Source: SM23-32 sp964434535
GTDB taxonomy: Bacteria > Planctomycetota > Brocadiia > SM23-32
Length of the DNA stretch: 64,000 nt
Direction of reading: 5' to 3'
Assembly: GCA_964434535.1 (NCBI GenBank)
Contig: CAYSWA010000001.1
Location: 62,001-126,000 of the forward strand
The notes under the pieces were generated by a model. That model worked only from the letters and a program-made list of their open reading frames with translations. It ran no database searches and was not told the origin of the DNA. Below are positions 61,033 to 64,000 of the stretch, in pieces. The translations under genes and the position numbers were made by a program. How positions within the stretch are numbered: the first letter of the stretch is position 1; each line of letters starts with the position of its first letter.

Positions 61033-62832
61033 ATGACTACCAAGATCAAACGCCAACTGCTCTTCCTGCTGGCCCTGGCCCTGCTTTTCGCCTCCGGCTT
61101 CGCGCTGGAGCCGATCCAGAGCATGAGGACCAGGCATAACCTGACGAACGAGCCCGAGAAGGGCCTCACGCCCCAGCTCGCCCTCGCCACGCAGATGCTC
61201 GGGTGGGGCCGCGGGCTCATCATCGACGTCATTTGGATCCGCATGGAGTCCCTGAAGCAGGACCAGCGGTTCTTCGAGCTGGTGCAACTGGCCGACTGGG
61301 CCTGCAAGCTCGCCCCGCGCTTCCCGCAGGTCTGGGACATCCAGTCGTGGAACCTGGCCTACAACGTGAGCGCCAAGGTGGAGCACCTGCCCGACCGCTG
61401 GGCCTGGGTGCGCACCGGCCTGGAGCTGCTGCGCGACCAGGGCATACCCCTCAATCCCTACTCGCCGATGCTCTACGACCGGCTGGCCTGGACCTACTTC
61501 CACAAGATAGGCGAGCAGGACGACAACGCGCACTTCTTCTACAAGCAGCGCTTCGGGCTGCTCATGCACAGGGCCATCGGCGGCGAGGGCAGCGAAGAGG
61601 CCCTCAAGGCGTTCATCGAGGCGCCGAAGACCCGCGAGGAGCTGCTCAAGGACGAGCTGACGCGCAGGCTCGTGAAGGAGTGTGCGAACCATGGCTTCGA
61701 CCTGGTTGCGGGCTTCTGGGAGGTCTACGACAGAGCCCCTTCGGTGCCGGCCGCCGTGGTCGAGATCATCCGGCGACCCCATTACGTCGAGGCGATGCGC
61801 AAGATACGCACCTACGCGCGGGCCAGGCACCTGGAGAAGGAACTGAAGCTCGACCCCGAGCGCATGCTCGCCCTGCGCGAGAAGTACGGCCCGCTGGACT
61901 GGCGCTCCGCCTACGCCCACGCGGTCTACTGGGGGACGATAGGGCTGGAGAAGCTGAAGGAGCTGGAGGCCCGCACCCTCGGCACCTACGAGGGATACGG
62001 TGTCGACTACAAGGGGGCCCTCGCCGAGGGCGGAAGCCCCTGGAAGGCAGAGGAAGGGCTCTACGAGTACCAGCGCGTCAACCTCAAGCGGGTCATCTAT
62101 GCCTCCATGCAAAGCCTCTGTCACCAGGGACGCCTGTTGTTCGACACGAAGGGCCGCCTGCTGCTCGAGGTGGGGGCCGACTACCGCTTCGCCGACGCCA
62201 CGCTGCCGCTGTTCAAGGAGTTCATCGATGCCCACGGCGGCCGCTACGAGGTCGGCACGCGGGACGCCTATCGCCACTTCCTGCGGCGCGGCGTCTTCGA
62301 GTTCGCCCTCGCCGGCGAGGCCGGCGACCAGGCCAGGCTGCGCAAGGCGGTGCAGTACTTCAAACTGCTCAAGGAGGATTTCCCCGAGGAGGTCGGCGAC
62401 CTGAGCTTCGAGGATTACCTGGTTGAGCGGCACGACCGCTTTTCCATGGACATGACCACGATGGAGGTCAGGCGCTGGGTCACCTCGCAGGTCATGGCCG
62501 CCTTCATCGCCCTCGGCTGCGATGCAGAGGACAAGGCGGCCGTGCTCGAACTCGCCGCCATCAAGCGCGCCCGACAGTGGAACGCCGACGCCGAGCGGAA
62601 CCTGCGCGGCCGCGTGCGCTACGGAGCCATCCGCGAGGCCGTCCTGATAGACCTCCTCAGCGGCCGCGTTGCCCTGCCGCCCGGCGTGCTGGAGAACCTG
62701 AAGGCGCGGCTCAACGCGACGGCGGGGGACAGGGGTCTCGTCGCCCGGATACTGGCCAACATCGAGACGGGCGCGACGGCCACGCCCGAGGCCGAGGAAG
62801 TCGAAGAGAAATGGCGCATGGAGACGCGCTGA
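61033..62832 (+). CDS. Membrane-anchored helical protein of unknown function
   Basis: 599 residues from ATG 61033. One N-terminal helix (about 8-26, LLFLLALALLFASGFAL) is followed by an all-helical region. LADWACKLAPRFPQVWDIQSWNLAYNVS (about 86-113) and a second block at about 125-160 look like degenerate TPR units. WIRMESLKQDQRFFELVQLA precedes them. I recognise no named family. It is 17 nt after the permease and ends the cluster, so it may be a periplasmic partner of the exporter. Confidence 0.72.
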   Translation: MTTKIKRQLLFLLALALLFASGFALEPIQSMRTRHNLTNEPEKGLTPQLALATQMLGWGRGLIIDVIWIRMESLKQDQRFFELVQLADWACKLAPRFPQVWDIQSWNLAYNVSAKVEHLPDRWAWVRTGLELLRDQGIPLNPYSPMLYDRLAWTYFHKIGEQDDNAHFFYKQRFGLLMHRAIGGEGSEEALKAFIEAPKTREELLKDELTRRLVKECANHGFDLVAGFWEVYDRAPSVPAAVVEIIRRPHYVEAMRKIRTYARARHLEKELKLDPERMLALREKYGPLDWRSAYAHAVYWGTIGLEKLKELEARTLGTYEGYGVDYKGALAEGGSPWKAEEGLYEYQRVNLKRVIYASMQSLCHQGRLLFDTKGRLLLEVGADYRFADATLPLFKEFIDAHGGRYEVGTRDAYRHFLRRGVFEFALAGEAGDQARLRKAVQYFKLLKEDFPEEVGDLSFEDYLVERHDRFSMDMTTMEVRRWVTSQVMAAFIALGCDAEDKAAVLELAAIKRARQWNADAERNLRGRVRYGAIREAVLIDLLSGRVALPPGVLENLKARLNATAGDRGLVARILANIETGATATPEAEEVEEKWRMETR

Positions 62833-62847
62833 ACCGACCGCCGGGCG

Positions 62848-62861
62848 GCCTGGCCCCAGGC
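62848..62861. terminator. Weak hairpin between convergent genes
   Basis: GCCTG (62848-62852) pairs with CAGGC (62857-62861) around a short C/G-rich loop, in the 39-nt gap between two convergent stop codons. Confidence 0.3.
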
Positions 62862-62871
62862 TGCATCCGCG

Positions 62872-64000
62872 TCAGATCAGCCCCTGCCACTTCCGCAGCA
62901 CCCACTCCGTGCCGAGCAGCGCCGCAAACACCGCAAACATAGGCCAGGCATCCCACACGTCCTCCCGCCGCCGCGTGGTTAGCTTCAGCGGCTCGCCCCG
63001 CTGCTTGAGCCGCGCGAACAGGTCGCCCAGGTCGCGATAGTCGTAGTAGCGGCCGCCGGCCTCCGCCGTGGCCGCCGCGATGCGCCGCAGCAGGCTCAGG
63101 TCGGCTATCGGGTCCTCCAGCTCCATGTCCATCATACCCGCGTAGAAGTGGGCACGGTCCCTCCCGAGCATCTCCTCGCCGCGCGTGGCCTCAGCCGTCA
63201 CCGTGTAGTCGCCGCTCGCCGCGGGCCGGTAGGTGCTCACGTAGGCGCCCTCCTGGCGGGAGAAGGTCGCCAGCAGCTCGACTGATTGCCCGTCCGGGCC
63301 GCTCACGGTCAGGCCCAGCTCGGCGTCGCGGATCGCCTCCCCTTCGGCGTCGTGCAGGCGGACCGTGGCGGCCAGCTCCTCCCCGAGCAGGAGCCGCTGG
63401 TGGCTCAGCTCCAGGCGCAGCTCGCGCTGGGGCGTCTGCTCCCGCCCGGCCGCCCACATCACGAGCTGGCGCCAGAAGCGGCGGTGCGCGTCCTGCGTCT
63501 CGCGCTCGGTGAAGAACCAGCGGAACGTGGTGTCGGCCATCACGCAGGCCACGCGACCCGCGCCGGCGCGCTGCACCACCAGCAGCGGATTGCCCTCCTC
63601 GTCGCGGGCGAGCACGGTGGCGCCGCGCTTCGGCTCGACGCCCGTCAGGGCGCCGGCCAGCGGCGGCAGGTCGGCCCAGGCGGCCAGCGTCCGCCCGGCG
63701 TTCGGGCCGAGCACCACGGCCGGATGGTCCGCGTGCTCAGGCGCCACCCGGAAGCGCCGCTCGCCGCCGGCCACGCCGACCCCTCGCCCCGTGCGCACCG
63801 GCAGCAGATCGCCCAGCACCGTGTCCGTCCAGCCACCGGCGCCGGCACTGGTGGTGCTGAGCAGCGCCACCAGCCCCTTGCCCCGGTCGCGCACGGCGGA
63901 GGCGATCTGGACCCGGCGGCTGGCCAGCAGGGCCGAGGCCGGCAGGTCCCCCAGGACGATCACGTCATACCGCTCCGGGTCGGTCGGATCGGCCGGCAGC
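62872..64000 (-). CDS. Membrane protein with class-I GATase/BatA-like periplasmic region, 5' end missing
   Basis: The frame is open to the right edge, with 375 residues plus two bases visible. Visible residues include VIVLGDLPASALLASRRVQI, then GGERRFRVAPEHADHP, WFFTERETQDAHRRFWRQLVMWAAGR and beta-sandwich repeats (VRLHDAEGEAI, LGLTVSGPDGQSVELLATF, YRPAASGDYTVTAE). One helix lies near the C-terminus (MFAVFAALLGTEWVL). This resembles the large PVC membrane proteins that combine a glutamine-amidotransferase-like fold with Ig-like domains. No catalytic Cys is visible in this part. Confidence 0.7.
   Translation of the reverse strand, partial: LPADPTDPERYDVIVLGDLPASALLASRRVQIASAVRDRGKGLVALLSTTSAGAGGWTDTVLGDLLPVRTGRGVGVAGGERRFRVAPEHADHPAVVLGPNAGRTLAAWADLPPLAGALTGVEPKRGATVLARDEEGNPLLVVQRAGAGRVACVMADTTFRWFFTERETQDAHRRFWRQLVMWAAGREQTPQRELRLELSHQRLLLGEELAATVRLHDAEGEAIRDAELGLTVSGPDGQSVELLATFSRQEGAYVSTYRPAASGDYTVTAEATRGEEMLGRDRAHFYAGMMDMELEDPIADLSLLRRIAAATAEAGGRYYDYRDLGDLFARLKQRGEPLKLTTRRREDVWDAWPMFAVFAALLGTEWVLRKWQGLI

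Noticed and set aside
1..64000. CRISPR array, prophage, rRNA or tRNA genes
   Set aside because: No direct-repeat array, phage module or structural RNA pattern was recognised by eye in either strand; an RNA covariance search would be needed to exclude small RNAs.

Overview
The window is GC-rich, densely coded DNA with a complete bacterial ribosomal-protein superoperon and no rRNA, tRNA, CRISPR array or phage genes that I could see. The style suggests an uncultured Planctomycetota/PVC-type bacterium: zinc-ribbon proteins with one membrane anchor, several SPFH proteins in a row, no rpmD between rpsE and rplO, and a PTS phosphorelay without sugar permeases. This placement is an inference from gene style, not a phylogeny.

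Layout. (1) 1-416: the start of a coiled-coil protein running off the left edge. (2) 683-5024: four co-directional genes (alpha-oxoamine synthase/serine palmitoyltransferase type, GNAT-fold acyltransferase, NAD-dependent reductase, PAP2/Aur1-type membrane enzyme) that look like a ceramide/phosphosphingolipid pathway behind one promoter. (3) 5029-11638: housekeeping and catabolic genes (coaX, thioredoxin-TPR, msrA, nucleoside hydrolase, GH9 glycosidase, 2-hydroxyacid dehydrogenase). (4) 11845-29163: the S10-spc-alpha superoperon from rpsJ to rplQ with secY, adk, map, infA, rpmJ and rpoA. It is interrupted by a 280-bp gap after rpsJ and, between rpsM and rpsK, by a MITE-like inverted-repeat element plus a methyltransferase gene. 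(5) 29249-32722: trxA and a zinc-ribbon protein, divergent from a galacturonokinase-like GHMP kinase and rodA. (6) 32903-36905: a DUF502 membrane protein, hpf, ptsN, a tandem HPr and ptsI, which look like a regulatory PTS. (7) 36934-43863: an Ogt-CoaD fusion, a LolA-like lipoprotein, a HAD phosphatase, a glycosyltransferase, a pseudouridine synthase, a bifunctional nuclease, a DMT transporter and a zinc-ribbon protein. (8) 43876-48875: etfB-etfA-acyl-CoA dehydrogenase-nfo, split by a four-helix-bundle gene inside a small inverted-repeat cassette with telomere-like octamer repeats. (9) 49265-50629: a PHP-domain protein. (10) 50781-62832: a compact membrane cluster (two ABC-2 permeases, an ABC ATPase, three SPFH/HflK-HflC-type proteins, a P1B-like ATPase and a 599-residue protein of unknown function). 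(11) 62872-64000: a membrane protein cut by the right edge.

The two regions most worth experimental attention are the candidate sphingolipid operon (683-5024) and the SPFH/P-type ATPase/ABC cluster (50781-62832). Smaller notable points are the Ogt-CoaD fusion, the tandem HPr whose second copy lacks the phosphorylatable histidine, the two non-autonomous mobile-element candidates, and GC hairpins that span the stop codons of convergent gene pairs. Function calls rest on recognisable motifs. Promoters were found by eye as sigma70-like hexamers and are hypotheses.
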